64,000 nt of DNA from positions 2,187,806-2,251,805 of the forward strand of contig NC_133929.1 in the NCBI RefSeq assembly GCF_964199755.1. Direction: 5' to 3'. This DNA is from Larus michahellis (Eukaryota; Chordata; Aves; Charadriiformes; Laridae). A model generated the notes under the pieces. The model was given only the letters and a program-made list of their open reading frames with translations. It was not told where the DNA came from and searched no databases. Shown piece by piece: positions 10,438-21,966 of this stretch. Numbering within the stretch: position 1 is the stretch's first letter; the number at the start of each line of letters is the position of its first letter. The position numbers were made by a program, and so were the translations under genes.

Positions 10438-11905
10438 AACAAGTAATTTAGGAATATTACCCAGGCTCTGCGACAGTATGGTCATGGGTGGCACGGCATG
10501 TGGGAGAATATGGGCAGGTATAGAGAGAACTTCTCACCTCCAATTGTCTGGAACTTCAATCCCGAACAACTGCAGGATCCTGATGAAGTGATAGATTGTT
10601 TGAAAAATAAATGCCGTGGCTATTCCAAAGAGGCACAACTTACCGCACTGTGCTGGGCCCTGGCCAGCATGTACTAAACACTGCTCAATATTATGCAGCA
10701 CCCTCAGGGAGAAGAGAGGGAAAACATACCAACAGACACTATGGCTAAACCAGACATTATATCAATTGTTCCTATAACTAAAAAGAAACAATGGAAGCTG
10801 AAGTCAACTCATTTAGTAAGGGAGGAAGAAGCTTCTCCTAAGAGGGAGCAGGAGGAAGAATCAGAAGAGGCAGCCTTTTCTGCAACAGGGAGCCACGAGA
10901 ACAGAAGAGGGAAGAGAGAGAAATCATAAATGAGTCAGAAATCACCTGATCCCTATCCCTAAGTGAGCTGTGAGATATGCGAAAAGATTTTAGCCGTCAG
11001 CCAGGTGAGGTAATTCTCAGGTGGTTGCTCTGATGCTGGGATATTGGGGCCAGTAGTCAGGAATCAGAGGGTAAGGAAGCCTGGCAGCTGGGATCCCTTG
11101 CTAAGGATAAGGCCATTGACAAAGGGATTGGAAAAAAGGCAGGAGTCCTCAGTCTTTGGTGGCGAATCCTGTCGAGTGTGAAGGACGGGTATCCCTTCAA
11201 GGAAGAACTTGCAAATTCCTGAAGCAAATGGACCCCCATCGAGGGAGGTATCCAGTATCTGAGGGCATTATCCATGGTGGAGATGATCTATAACAACTTG
11301 GATGACGACCAGGCCTCCAAAGACCCGGATGAAATCCGGTGCATGCAAGCCATGTGGCGAAAGTTTGTATGAAATGCATCGACATCATACACCCACACCC
11401 TGGCAATAATGAGCTGGACAGACACAGAGGCACCAACTATAGATGAACTGTCTAGACAACTGCAAGAATACAAAGATAATCTCACTTCCTCTGTGTGGAC
11501 CTGTGTCTTGGCTGTGAAGGAACTGACACAAAAATTGTCCGAGCAAGCCAAGAAGGATAGGTCTTCCTCACACAGTCCAACCAAGGTCTCAGCTATTAAG
11601 AGTCAGCCTTTTTCTGTTCAAGGGAAAGGATGCCGGTGGTGTATACCACGTGCAACCCTGTGGGTCTTCCTGCATGTCCAGGGGAGGACATGAGGAAGTG
11701 GGATCGTGAACCTACCTGGAGACTAGAAGCTCAGGTTCAGGAACTGCAAGGAAAAACAACAGCCAAAAAGCATCCATCCAGGAAAATTACTGCTCCAGTG
11801 TCTATTGGGCAGAGTAGAAGGGCTGATCATACTTTTGACCCTGATGAAGGGACTTCTGGTTTGCAGTTACAAAAATCAAGTAATGAAGACTCCGACCAGG
11901 AATAG
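10438..11905 (+). pseudogene. ERV gag-like region, broken
   Basis: An open stretch at 10450-10675 (ends SMY then stop) contains the blocks HGMWENMGRY and PIVWNFNPEQLQDPDEV, resembling avian ERV Gag. Further downstream, 11409-11693 and 11630-11905 carry an acidic, coiled-coil-prone stretch (DELSRQLQEYKDNL and AVKELTQKL). Frames change and stops interrupt, so no full Gag can be made. The region lies between the primer site and the protease motif, as expected for gag. Class (ERVL- or ERVK-like) is unsettled: 5-bp duplications suggest ERVL, the Lys primer suggests ERVK. Confidence 0.65.
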
Positions 11906-11924
11906 AGGAGCCCTGCCTTTGGCC

Positions 11925-12055
11925 AGGCGGAGGAAAGGGACAACCAGGCTTACTGGACTGTGTGGATTCGATGGCCTGGCACATCAGCCCCACAGGAGTA
12001 TAAAGCTCTAGTGGACAGTGGTGCACAGTGTACTCTAATACCATCAGATTACCCC
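11925..12055 (+). pseudogene. ERV aspartic protease start, truncated
   Basis: A frame after gag reads ...[17 protein letters not shown] near 11998-12048. DSGA with flanking hydrophobics is the active-site motif of a retropepsin. The domain is cut about 10 residues later, where antisense CR1 sequence starts, so no active protease and no pol remains. Confidence 0.7.
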
Positions 12056-12185
12056 TCGTCCTATCACTACATGCCCTTGTAAAAAGTCCCTCTCCAGCTT
12101 TCTTGTAGGCCCCCTTCAGATACTGGAAAGCTGCTACAAAGTCTCCCCGGAGTCTTCTCTTCTCTAGGCTGAACAACCCCAACAC
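12056..12185 (-). mobile_element. CR1 fragment inside the provirus
   Basis: The antisense of the CR1 ORF2 end ('gaagagaagactccggggag' when reversed) sits between the protease fragment and the 3' LTR remnant. Both CR1 ends are missing, so a deletion followed or accompanied the insertion. Confidence 0.8.
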
Positions 12186-12351
12186 TCTCAGCCTAAAATT
12201 TTATTTTATTTCAATTATTAAACTGTCCTTATCTCAACCCATGACTTTTCTCACTTTTACCCTTCCGATTCTTTTCTCCCCATCCCACTGAGGGGGAAGT
12301 GAGTGAGCGGCCATGTGGTGCTTAGTTGCTGTCTGGGGTTAAACCACGACA
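12186..12351 (+). mobile_element. LTR-A, 3' LTR remnant
   Basis: Matches the last 165 bases of the 5' LTR: 'attattaaactgtcc', the 'catgacttttctcacttttac' block with variants, and the end 'taaaccacgaca'. The rest of this LTR was lost with pol and env. Confidence 0.85.
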
Positions 12352-12356
12352 ACCTC
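12352..12356 (+). repeat. 5-bp target-site duplication, right copy (ACCTC)
   Basis: Matches 9224-9228 exactly and closes the provirus 9229-12351. Confidence 0.8.
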
Positions 12357-13289
12357 AAAGTGGTGGGGAAATCTGCCTACCTGCCTACACTGGCAGGGCC
12401 TAAGGTAATGCAAACCATGAGATAGCCAGGACCAATTTTGGAAGAAGATACCTGGGAGGTCATGCCCAGGTTCAGTCATTAACAGGAACTGAAGCTTACT
12501 GAGGCTGGAAGATCTGTGCTCTCAGGTATGAAGTCTGATATTTACAAGAAACTGTAGCCAATAAAGTGCACTGAAATTACAGTAGTGCTAAATATGAGTG
12601 ACCCAGCATCTATTGAAGGAAAAAAAAGCTAGAGGATATATCTGCTAGAAGTAAATTAGACTTGATAGGAGGAAGAGGAAAACTTGGTGGTCTCTGTCTT
12701 TTTACAGAGAGATTAAAAAAAGAACAAGGAAGGTGTTTTGGTTTGGTTAACATGATTTGGGTACCACTGTTATCCTGTAATGTTGAACTAAGTGGCATGT
12801 GAGGGTAAGGCAGGAGGGGGAGGCTAAATAGTAATTTTAGACAGGATCACTGCAATTGTAGACCCTTGACCAAACTGCTCAAGCTGCCCAGAAAAGAAAG
12901 AAGATAAACAAGGGATTGTTATTAAAAAATCTGTCTTTCAGCCCTATTAACAACAAATTAAAAATTAATTAAATTCATTAAAGTGATCATCCATATGTAC
13001 ATGCAATTCTGGATGAATATTAAACAATTAGGTGTGGTAAGAGATGTGAATGCCTTGCAATGAGTGCAGAAACATCTAGGCAGGACAAATTCAACCATAC
13101 TGGTACATTTATGAGATATCGTTCAGAAAATGTTATGGTCAGTAGGCGTGTTGAGTGCATAGTAGATTAACTGTGTAATTCCTTTTTAGTATAAATTATG
13201 GCCACTATCTTTTCAGCATCCAGTGGACAATTGCATCTTTAGCATATTCTGGATGGGCATCTATTTCTATATTAAAGAAGATTAGAATA
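12357..13289. other. no gene or clear repeat seen
   Basis: No coding motif, LTR ends or CR1 blocks recognised. A target site of the provirus lies at its left edge. Confidence 0.5.
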
Positions 13290-15315
13290 GCAATGTCTGA
13301 CTTTAGGCATGCAGACTTTGATCGCTTCAGGGATCTGCTGGCCAAAGTGCCGTGGGACAAAGCCCTAGAGGGAAGGGGGGCCCAGGACAGCTGGTCAGTA
13401 ATCAAGGATCACCTTCTCCGTGTCCAGGAGCAAAGTATACTGACAAAGAGGAAGGCAGGAAAGAATGCTAGGAGACCTGCCTGGATGAACAAGGAGCTCC
13501 TGGACACACTGTCACACAAAAAGAATCTTTACAAAGAGTGGAAGAAAGGATTAATGGTAAGAAGACGACTAGGGAAGGTGTGGGCCCCCTCAGAAAGGAA
13601 ACGGGAGAACTGGTGACGAGTGATATGGAGAAGGCCAAGGTTCTCAACAACTTCTTTTCCTCAGTCTTCACTGGCAAGGGCTCCAGCCACACTCCCGGAG
13701 TTACAGAAGACAATGGCAGGGGTTGGACAGAACTGCCCATTGTAAGTGAAGATCAGATTTGTGACCATCTGATGAATGTGAAAGTGAACAAGTCCATGGG
13801 ACCTGATGGGATACACCCATGGATACTGAGGGAACTGGCGGATGAGGTTGCTAAACCACTCTCTATTATATTCCAAAAGTCATGGCAGTCTGGTGAGGTC
13901 CCCACTGACTGGAAAAGGGGAAACATAATCCCCGTTTTCAAAAAGGGAAAGAAAGATGAACCAGGGAACTATAGGCCAGTCAGTCTCACCTCCGTGCCTG
14001 GTAAGATTATGGAGCAGATCCTCCTGGAGGCATTGCTGAGGCAGAAGAAAAACGAAAGAAAAACAAAGAGGTGATTGGGTACAATCAACACGGCTTCACC
14101 AAGGGCAAATCGTGCCTGACAAGCCTGGTGGCCTTCTATGAGAAGGTCACAACATCAATAGACAAGGGGAGAGCAACTGACGTCATTTACCTGGACCTGA
14201 GCAAAGCCTTTGACGCTGTCCCGCGTGACATCCTGGTCTCCAAGCTGATAAAATATGGGTTTGATGGATGGACAATTCAGTGGATAAAGAACTGGCTTGA
14301 CGGCCGCACCCAATGGGTCCATGTCCAAGTGGAGTCCCTCAAGAATCAGTACTGGGACTGGTCTTTGTTAACATCTTCGTCAGCGACATGGATGGTGGCA
14401 TAGAGTGCACCCTCAGCAAGTTTGCCGATGACGCTAAGCTGTGTGGGGCGGCTGACACGCTGGAGGGAAGGGATGCCATCCAGAGGGACCTCGACAGGCT
14501 GGAGAGGTGGGCCCATGCCAACCTCATGAAGTGCAACAAGACCAAGTGCAAGGTCCTCCATCTGGGTCGGGGCAATCCCAAGCACCGATAGAGGCTGGGC
14601 AGTGACTGGCTTGAGAGCAGACCTGAAGAAAAGGACTTGGGGGTGCCAATGGACAAGAGGCTCAACATGAGCCACCAGTGTGCACCAGCAGCCCAGAAAG
14701 CCAATCGTATCCTGGGCTGCATCAGGAGAAGCGTGGCCAGCAGGTCGAGGGAGGTGATTCTCCTCCACTCTCGTGAGACCCCACCTGGAGTACTGCATCC
14801 AGTTCTGGAGCCCCTACTACAAGAGAGATATGGGCGTGCTGGAACATGTCCAGAGAAGGGCCACGAGGATGATCAGAGGGCTGGAGCACCTCTCCTATGA
14901 GGACAGCCTGAGAGAGTTGGGGTTGTTCAGTCTGGAGAAAAGAAGGCTCCGAGGAGACCTTATAGTGGCCTACCAGTATCTTAATGGGGCCTACAAGAAA
15001 GCTGGTGAGGGACTTTTCAAGATGTCGGGTAATGGTAGGACTAGAGGGAATGGATTAAAACTAGAGATGGGATGATTCAGACTGGACGTTAGGAAGAAGT
15101 TCTTCACCATGAGGGTGGTGAGACACTGGAACAGGTTGCCCAGAGAGGTGGTGGAAGCCCCATCCCTGGAAGTTTTTAAGGCCAGGCTGGATGGGGCTCT
15201 GAGTAACCTAATCTAGTGGGAGGTGTCCCTGCCCACGGCAGGGGGGTTGGAACTAGATGATCTTTAAGGTCCCTTCCAACCCAACACATTCTATGATTCT
15301 ATGATTCTATGATAA
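13290..15315 (+). mobile_element. CR1 LINE, 5' truncated, frameshifted
   Basis: Runs from the endonuclease/reverse transcriptase linker to a 3' end 'attctatgattctatgattc'. Reverse transcriptase motifs are visible in several frames: [14 protein letters not shown] at about 14190-14230 (motif A) and SKFADDAKL at about 14415-14440 (motif C). Frameshifts near 13600, 14070, 14330 and 14600 break ORF2. Confidence 0.9.
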
Positions 15316-15431
15316 TTGCACCTACCTAACTTAAAGAGTTAGTAAATTGACTAGAAAGTTTAATGTATAATGATTAATGTATAATCATGAGTGCATTTAG
15401 AATTTAATACAAAAGGGAAATTATATACTTA

Positions 15432-15438
15432 TGTGAAG
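15432..15438 (+). repeat. candidate 7-bp target duplication, left copy
   Basis: TGTGAAG directly before the CR1 5' boundary recurs at 17960-17966 after its 3' end. CR1 often makes no or short duplications, so chance is possible. Confidence 0.5.
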
Positions 15439-17959
15439 GATAGTGAGGCGGACAAAGCTTTCTATAAGCAGCTGGGGGAAATCTCGCAGTCACTTGCCGT
15501 TGTTCTTGTGGGGGGACTTCAACCTCCCGGATATCTGCTGGGAATACAACACAGCAGAGAGGGAACAATCCAGGAGGTTCCTGGAATGTGTGGAAGATAA
15601 CTCCCTCACACAGCTGGTAAGTGAGCCAACCAGGGAAGGTGCCCTCCTGGACCTGCTTCTTGTGAACAGGGAAGAACTTGTGGGGGAAGTAAAGGTTGGT
15701 GGCCGTCTAGGGCACAGTGATCATGAGATGATCGAATTTCTGATTCTTGGGGAAACAAGGAGAGGGGTTAGTAAAACTGCCACCTTAGACTTCTGGAGGG
15801 CAAATTTTGACCTGTTCAGAAGACTGATGGACAAAATCCCTTGGGAGGCTGCCCTGAAGGATATAGGAGCCCAGGAAGGCTGGACATACTTCAAGAGAGA
15901 AGTCTTAAAGGCACAGGAGGAGGCTGTCCCCGTGTGCCGAAAAACAAGTAGGCGGGGAAGGAGACCGGCCTGGCTAAATAGGGACCTTTGGCTGGACCTC
16001 AAGAACAAAAGGAGAGTCTATGACCTTTGGAAGAGGGGGCAGGTCTCTCATGAAGACTATAAAGATGTAGTGCAGCTATGCAGGGAGAAAATTAGGAGAG
16101 CCAAAGCGCAGCTAGAGCTCAACCTAGCTACAGCCGTTAAGGATAACAAAAAATGTTTCTATAAATTCATTAACAACAAAAGGAGGGTTAGGGAAAATCT
16201 CCCTCCCTTATTGGATGCAGAGGGAAACATAGTCACAAAGGATGAGGAAAAGGCTGAGGTGCTCAATGCCTACTTTGCCTCAGTCTTTAGCAGTGGAACG
16301 AGCTGTTCGCTGGGCACCCAGCCTCATGAGCTGGGAGACAGGGAGGGGAAGCTGAACGAGGTCATCACAATTAAAGAGGAAGTGATCAGTGACCTGCTAC
16401 ACCGCTTGGATGCCCACAAGTCTATGGGACCGGATGGGTTACATCCAAGAGTGCTGAAAGAGTTGGCAGACGTGCTCGCCAAGTCGCTTTCCATGATCTA
16501 CCTGAAGTCATGGCTAACTGGGGAGGTCCCAATGGCCTGGAGGGTAGCAAACGTAGCACCCATCTACAAGAAAGGCAGAAAGGAGGATCCGGGAAACTAT
16601 AGGCCTGTCAGTCTGACCTCGGGAGCAGGGAAGGTCATGGAGCAGATCATCTTGAGTGCCATTACAAGTCATATAACGGACAAGCAGGGGATCGGGCCTA
16701 GTCAGCATGGGTTTATGAAAGGCAGGTCCTGCCTGACCAACCCGATCTCCTTCTACGACAAGATGACCCGATTATTGGCCGAGGGAAAGGCTGTGGATAT
16801 TGTCTACCTAGACTTTCGAAAAGCATTTGACACTGTCCCCCATAGAATTCTCATGGAAAAACCGGCGGCTCATGGCCTGGATGAGCATACGATCTGCTGG
16901 ATCAAGCACTGGCTGGATGGGCGGTCCCAAAGAGTGGTGGTCAATGGAGTTAAATCCAGCTGGCGGCCGGTCACAAGCGGTGTCCCTCAGGGCTCAGTGT
17001 TGGGACCATTTCTGTTTAACATCTTTATTGATGACCTTGAGAAGGACATAGAGTGTATCATCAGCAAGTTCGCAGATGACACGAAGCTAAGCGGGAGTGT
17101 TGATCTGCATGAGGATAGGGAGGCTCTACAGAGAGACTTGGATAGATTGGATCGATGGGCCAACGCTGACGGTATGAGCTTCAACAAGGCCAAGTGCCGG
17201 GTCCTGCACTTGGGCCACAACAACCCCATGCATCGCTACAGGCTTGGGGAAGTGTGGCTGGAGAGCTGCCCGGCAGAAAAGGACCTGGGGGTTCTAATTG
17301 ACAAGCGGCTGAACATGAGCCAGCAGTGTGCCCAGGTGGCCAAGAGGGCCAATGGCCTCCTGGCTTGTATTAGAAATAGTGTGACCAGCAGAAGGAGGGA
17401 GGTGATTGTCCCCCTGTACTCAGCACTGGTGAGGCCACACCTTGAGTACTGTGTCCAGTTCTGGGCACCTCAATACGAGAGAGAGATCGAGGTGCTGGAG
17501 CGAGCGCAGAGGAGGGCAACGAAGCTGGTGAAGGGCCTGCAGAATAAATCTTATGGGGAGCGATTGAAGGAGCTGGGACTGTTTAGTTTGAGGAAGAGGA
17601 GGCTGAGGGGAGACCTCATCACTCTCTACAACTACTTGAAAGGACACTGTAGAGAGGCTGGTGCTGGTCTCCTCTCACAGGTAATTAGCGATAGAACAAG
17701 AGGGAATGGGTTCAAGCTGCAACATGGGAGGTTTAGGCTGGACATTAGGAAAAAATTCTTCCCAGAAAGAGTGGTCAGACACTGGAATAGGCTGCCCAGG
17801 GAGGTGGTGGAGTCACCATCCCTGGATGTGTTTGAGAGTCGTTTAGATGTGGTGTTAAGGGATATGGTGTAAGGGAGAACTTTGTAGAGTGGGGTTGATG
17901 GTTGGACTCGATGATCCCAAGGGTCTTTTCCAACCTAAATGATTCTATGATTCTATGAT
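15439..17959 (+). mobile_element. CR1 LINE, 5' truncated, ORF2 still open
   Basis: Begins in the endonuclease domain and ends with the 3' UTR 'tccaacctaaatgattctat' and two ATTCTATG units. Its last 860 bases are about 98% identical by eye to the CR1 at 21967-22824, pointing to one recently active subfamily. Likely 7-bp duplications flank it. Confidence 0.95.
15443..17872 (+). CDS. CR1 ORF2 protein, N-terminally truncated (endonuclease end and reverse transcriptase)
   Basis: An uninterrupted frame of 809 codons. ORF2 copies the element's RNA at a nicked target site in the nucleus. Visible are the endonuclease blocks [12 protein letters not shown] (residues about 22-33) and HSDHEMIEF (about 92-100), then a basic linker. 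The reverse transcriptase follows with motif [15 protein letters not shown] (active Asp about 457), motif [11 protein letters not shown] (about 512) and motif [10 protein letters not shown] (about 542). A CR1 C-terminal domain follows, to a stop at 17872. The first part of the endonuclease is absent, so the start at 15443 (a GTG) is only the edge of the open frame; no promoter is expected. The absence of stops suggests a young insertion. Confidence 0.85.
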   Translation: MRRTKLSISSWGKSRSHLPLFLWGDFNLPDICWEYNTAEREQSRRFLECVEDNSLTQLVSEPTREGALLDLLLVNREELVGEVKVGGRLGHSDHEMIEFLILGETRRGVSKTATLDFWRANFDLFRRLMDKIPWEAALKDIGAQEGWTYFKREVLKAQEEAVPVCRKTSRRGRRPAWLNRDLWLDLKNKRRVYDLWKRGQVSHEDYKDVVQLCREKIRRAKAQLELNLATAVKDNKKCFYKFINNKRRVRENLPPLLDAEGNIVTKDEEKAEVLNAYFASVFSSGTSCSLGTQPHELGDREGKLNEVITIKEEVISDLLHRLDAHKSMGPDGLHPRVLKELADVLAKSLSMIYLKSWLTGEVPMAWRVANVAPIYKKGRKEDPGNYRPVSLTSGAGKVMEQIILSAITSHITDKQGIGPSQHGFMKGRSCLTNPISFYDKMTRLLAEGKAVDIVYLDFRKAFDTVPHRILMEKPAAHGLDEHTICWIKHWLDGRSQRVVVNGVKSSWRPVTSGVPQGSVLGPFLFNIFIDDLEKDIECIISKFADDTKLSGSVDLHEDREALQRDLDRLDRWANADGMSFNKAKCRVLHLGHNNPMHRYRLGEVWLESCPAEKDLGVLIDKRLNMSQQCAQVAKRANGLLACIRNSVTSRRREVIVPLYSALVRPHLEYCVQFWAPQYEREIEVLERAQRRATKLVKGLQNKSYGERLKELGLFSLRKRRLRGDLITLYNYLKGHCREAGAGLLSQVISDRTRGNGFKLQHGRFRLDIRKKFFPERVVRHWNRLPREVVESPSLDVFESRLDVVLRDMV

Positions 17960-17966
17960 TGTGAAG
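17960..17966 (+). repeat. candidate 7-bp target duplication, right copy
   Basis: TGTGAAG, equal to 15432-15438; its first T could belong to the CR1 tail. Confidence 0.45.
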
Positions 17967-18112
17967 CCAATGGGACCTCACACAGGCAATCAAATACTTC
18001 TTGGAGCCCAAGGTTAACTTGACTTATGTAAAAAATCAAATTGAGACTATATCTGCAAAAACATGCTTGGAAGTGTTAAAGGAGCCTCTAAGAGGGCTTT
18101 CTCACTGAATCA

Positions 18113-18690
18113 TGTGGTTCGGATTGGACTCAGAGGAGTCTAGGTGCAGCTGAATCCAGTCTCGGCCTCTGACTATGAAGAAGAGTTTGGACTCTAGGTT
18201 CTGGCACAGAGCCAGTTTATTACAGCTCGAGCTGGGCACCCTCCTCTGAAAGCAGCCCAGAACAAAGAAATCCCTTTACAGCCTCATCACCCGCCCTTCA
18301 CACACTGTCCATGCACCTTGCATGTGCCTCTGGGTCCTATGGTAATTCCTGGTCTGGGGTCATCTTACTCCTTACTGGTTTCCTTCTTTACCTCTGGCCA
18401 GGCTGCTAGCTGTTATGAGCTGTGATGGGCCTTATGATGAGTTACAGCTGATGCTGATTGAAATTCCCTTCTTATCTCACAGTTTATACCAGTCTCAGGG
18501 CCATCCATTGTAGGAGTTTGGCTTTTCTAGGTGAAAGTTCACAGCACGCAGCCTACAACTTTAGCTACTAATGCTAAGTGAAGTTACTTATGCTAAGCTT
18601 ACAAGCCTCAATTCAACCTAACTTTAAGCAAGTACACAATTAATTCTAATATTCCACAATCAAGTTATTGTATTTTCTAACAGGAAGGAA
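18113..18690 (-). mobile_element. probable LTR (minus strand), ends uncertain
   Basis: On the minus strand an AATAAA signal (18216-18221) follows a GC-richer stretch with 'gtaaagggatttctttg', and the sequence ends ...CCGAACCACA at 18113, an LTR-like CA end. The U3 boundary could not be fixed. It is not similar enough to other LTRs here to be assigned. Confidence 0.4.
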
Positions 18691-19507
18691 GGGAGAAAAA
18701 TTTATTAGTATTATTTAGCAGTCATCTGAGTAATGAATTCATACTTCTATGACCCATCGTACTCCCTCGTCTGTGAGGCAGTACAGAAATTGTATACATA
18801 GCTGTGATAATTGATACTGGTATAAATTTACAGTGCAGGTTACTTGCAGTCAATTAAAGAGTGTTTTTTCTACCCAGAAGGGTTTCCTTGCTTTCTATTA
18901 ACGGTGTGGTAGATAACATGCGCTAATGACACGAGGCAAATTTCACTTGAACAGAAAATAGCTTTCATTGGATCAACTGATATAGGTAAAAAAAACATAC
19001 ACATTTTGGGGTATCAAGAAGAGTTTGTGCATCCAAAAGTTATCTCAACCAGTCAAAACAAAGACATTCTTTCTGACTCCAAATCTTGCCTTTCTTTCTT
19101 ATATGATGGATGTTCTTGATCCACTTAATGGATTCTTTACTAAAGACAAATCTAATTTTCCTCCATAGGTGGATACCCTGACCTGCCAGTGGAAAGGTGA
19201 CTGAGCCCACAGGAAAGATGGCAGGAATTCAGAGAACCCCAGCAGGGGTGTAAGGCAGGCAGGTATTGCTTTTGCAGAGGAGAAAAGCCGTTTCCATCAG
19301 AGGTGGCATGATAAGGGAATGACTAAGACAAAGAGGCTCCAGCAAAGGCTCTCGTAGAACATCTCTTATCACACAGACAAAAGGACAAACTGATTCCTAC
19401 TGGATTAGTATCTAGAAGGGTAGTCAAACATTTAACCAGGGCTAATGACACTGAGCAGTCTTTTACCAAAAAGGAAAGAAATAAACTAGTCAGATAATCC
19501 CTTTAGG
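18691..19507. other. no gene seen
   Basis: AT-rich stretch without recognisable coding motifs; possibly more ERV-derived sequence between two LTR candidates. Confidence 0.4.
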
Positions 19508-19779
19508 TGTAGCATAAAGAGAAGTAAACAGAGGCAGGACATGCGGGAAGAATTTTAGGCGCCTCGGACAGACTGTGAACCCTGGAGTACCTAACCAATG
19601 GGAAACAGGGGAGGGAAAAATTCGGCCGGGATTAGGGAATAAAAAGGTGTGTTTCAAGAACTGGAAGGGTGCCTACTTGCTAGGTCACCTGCTCTTGCAA
19701 GACCGTGAATAAAAATGTGCTTCACAGAGGATTCTGCCTGAGCCTATTTCATTCGGACCATAACCTATTTCTCACAGGG
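19508..19779 (+). mobile_element. probable short LTR (plus strand)
   Basis: Begins TGTAGCATAAAG and ends CTATTTCTCACA. It contains a CCAAT box (about 19596, 'ccaatgggaaacagg'), a promoter-like ATAAAAAGG (about 19640) and an AATAAA signal (about 19708) followed by a U5-like stretch. 'ggggtccaag' follows directly. No matching short duplication was found at the ends, so it may be a 5' LTR whose body is lost. Confidence 0.5.
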
Positions 19780-20080
19780 GTCCAAGCCCATGTGCAAGCC
19801 ACAGGAAACAGTCTTCATGGATCACCTCCAAATATGTCAGATTGATGCTCAAACTGGACTGGAACAACAGGTGTGGGAAATTACTTCTCTCTAGTTTTGT
19901 TTTCCCTTTGGAGAAGAGGAGGCAAAACTCCTCTTGCAGGGCCTGCAGAGGACTCTGAAGATGTTAAGAAATCTGAGGGAAGGCTCCTACGAGTCAAATA
20001 TCAGCTAAATTTCTGTCTTGTGAATAGACCTTTGTCTAGGAGAGGAATTACTGGCTGTAAGGAATAGACTGTATTTGCCA
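19780..20080. other. no gene or clear repeat seen
   Basis: Short stretch between the plus-strand LTR candidate and the 3' LTR candidate of the minus-strand provirus. A 64-codon frame here shows no motif. Confidence 0.4.
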
Positions 20081-20550
20081 GTGTGGCGGAGAGAAAAAGA
20101 CTTCACCGAGAGGTTCAAATTAACTATTTATTTGGACTTCACTCACAGGTCTGATACGCCACTATTGCAGGTTTTATGAATACGATGGAGAATGCACTAT
20201 TGCAATTTAAGAAAAAAAAAAAAACAATTCACAGAATACACTATTACAACCTAACAAGTGATCCCAAAAAGTAACAACACAAACCACAAGCACGCTAGAT
20301 ATTAATACCTTTAAAAAGTGCACTAATCACGATTTTAGAGCATGCCAAATATCATACATATGATTCTTAATCACTTACCCTCTTTCTCAGATAAGGCCGC
20401 TCAATCCCTGGGAAGTTACCTCCTGGACAAGGGGGGGAAGAATCTACTACAGGCCAGCTGTATCGTTGGAAGACTCCCCAGTTTTGTCCCCAAACCTTAG
20501 GGTTTAAATATCCTGTTTCAATGGGTGGGCAGGATTGTGCCTGAATGGAT
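20081..20550 (-). mobile_element. probable 3' LTR (R and U5) of the minus-strand provirus
   Basis: On the minus strand it has a TATTTAAA box (20512-20519), a consensus splice donor GGGTAAGTGA (GT at 20377-20378), AATAAA (20127-20132) and the end CTCTCCGCCACA at 20081. It follows env directly. U3 probably extends to about 20930. No matching 5' LTR was found beyond gag, so the assignment rests on position and architecture. Confidence 0.5.
20377..20378 (-). promoter_or_regulatory. candidate splice donor inside LTR R region
   Basis: GAGG/GTAAGT is close to the vertebrate 5' splice-site consensus. It lies about 135 bases after the TATA-like box, so about 105 bases into R. The solo LTR at 43565-44274 has a donor at the same relative place. 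Confidence 0.45.
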
Positions 20551-20929
20551 TGCACTATCTGGGATGGTTATCTCTGGTGGTTTGATGGCCCCTTAGGTAG
20601 TATTGTTTATTTTGTGATGCCTGGTACTCACACTCACTGAATAGTGGTGGGATGTGAATCAGGGCAATTTGTTTGTTAAAGGCACCATTTGGGTGTTGGT
20701 TCTTATTGTGATGCAGTGTTGAGACAACCTCAGACTGAGCCATTTCCACAGCTCCTCCCAAGTTCTCTCTGCATAGATAAGGATCAATAAGCATCTGACA
20801 AGGCCAGATGGAGCTGAGTCGAATGACAACTGCCTGCATTTCACCTTTTGTGCTCTGAAAACGGTTTGGCTGGGTGATCCCATTCAGCCAGTCTCCCTGA
20901 CTGAAAGTGATCAAAATGAGACTGTGTTA

Positions 20930-21409
20930 TTTATCCCAGTTCTCTTTGCATCCAGAAGAAGAAAGAAATGAGTTCTCTTTTCTTGATCCAACTTATTTTC
21001 TCCTCTGTTTCTGACTTTATGGTTTACAATGTGAGTATTATATTATCTCTGCCTTTTTCTCTATGTGGGGACCTCAGCTAATTCAGGAGTGGATCTTTAT
21101 CTGTTATCAGTTGTTAAATGTACCTTTGAAATTCAAAATGAGCTCCATTGTTTTCAGCTAAACAATTCGTCATACAGTTCAGGTAATGTGCATAATAGTG
21201 TACTGTTCAACTCTACAGGGGGTCTACTCTGTCACATCTAAAGGAGAATGCGTTTGAATTAATTAATCCTTTTCTATCAGTTATAATTTCCCTCCATAAA
21301 ATTTCTTCATTTATTGCGTCCTTAATTGCCAAGTTATGACCACATGTTTTACCACGGTAAAAACCATCTTGCAAAAGAGTGAAAACTGGTGGGCCTTTCT
21401 ATCAAAGGA
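20930..21409 (-). other. decayed ERV env or env-LTR junction
   Basis: On the minus strand one frame stays open for about 50 codons near 21190-21385 (with GFYRGKTCGHN) between stops, after the SU fragment ends at 21410. I see neither an immunosuppressive-type CX6CC motif nor a clear transmembrane anchor, so the TM subunit seems deleted or unrecognisable. Confidence 0.35.
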
Positions 21410-21966
21410 TTACTTCTCTTGGAAATCCTCACATAGGACCTGATTTGCGACTCTGTATATTTTCCCTATAACAGTAATGTTTGGAACTAACGCACCCAGG
21501 GTACATGTTCCTGCCCAGTTCAGGGGTAAAGCCTTTCTAGCCTTTTTCCCCATCCTTCCTGTACCTTCTGGAACTAGCCAATATTCCAATAGTCTCCTAT
21601 GCACCTGCATAGACCATCCACAATGCGGATAGTGCCCCACTGACACATTCCCAGGTGAGAGGGTTTTATTTGAAGTTAGACATTTGACATCTAAGAATTC
21701 TGGTGTCTCTATATCCCAGTCCAGGGGGCCTAGAATCCTTGCTTTCAGAAACTTTGGTCCCTCCCACAGGCTATTCCAGGAAATGTTAAATGGAATAGGT
21801 ATCCCTATAACTGGCACCCCTTGTTCTGCATGCTCAGGCAAGCGAGTACAAACCCAACAGTTAGACTGCCTTGCTATTTTTACCATTTGATGTACTATTT
21901 TGTAGTGGACATTCCGGTTCCATGGATCCTGATGGGTCAGAGATAGTCCTATCATCCAATCTATGA
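21410..21966 (-). pseudogene. ERV env surface-subunit fragment
   Basis: The frame from the CR1 junction to a stop at 21410 shows a CWVC motif (near 21850-21861) followed by TRLPEHAEQG, then several more cysteines (HYPHCGW, GTCTLG) and potential N-glycosylation sites (NKT, NVS, NIT). A CWxC motif is typical of gammaretrovirus-type surface subunits, where it helps hold the transmembrane partner. The N-terminal part lies on the other side of an 858-bp CR1 insertion, and the C-terminal part ends in a stop, so no envelope protein can be made. Confidence is good for env, low for its exact subtype. Confidence 0.7.

Noticed and set aside
9224..12356. Tandem provirus (LTR-body-LTR-body-LTR)
   Set aside because: First suggested by the ERV-type array before the 9229 LTR; matching ACCTC duplications show one separate insertion instead.
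20555..20914. env transmembrane subunit
   Set aside because: The 119-codon frame has no CX6CC motif, fusion peptide or anchor; it is more likely U3 sequence.
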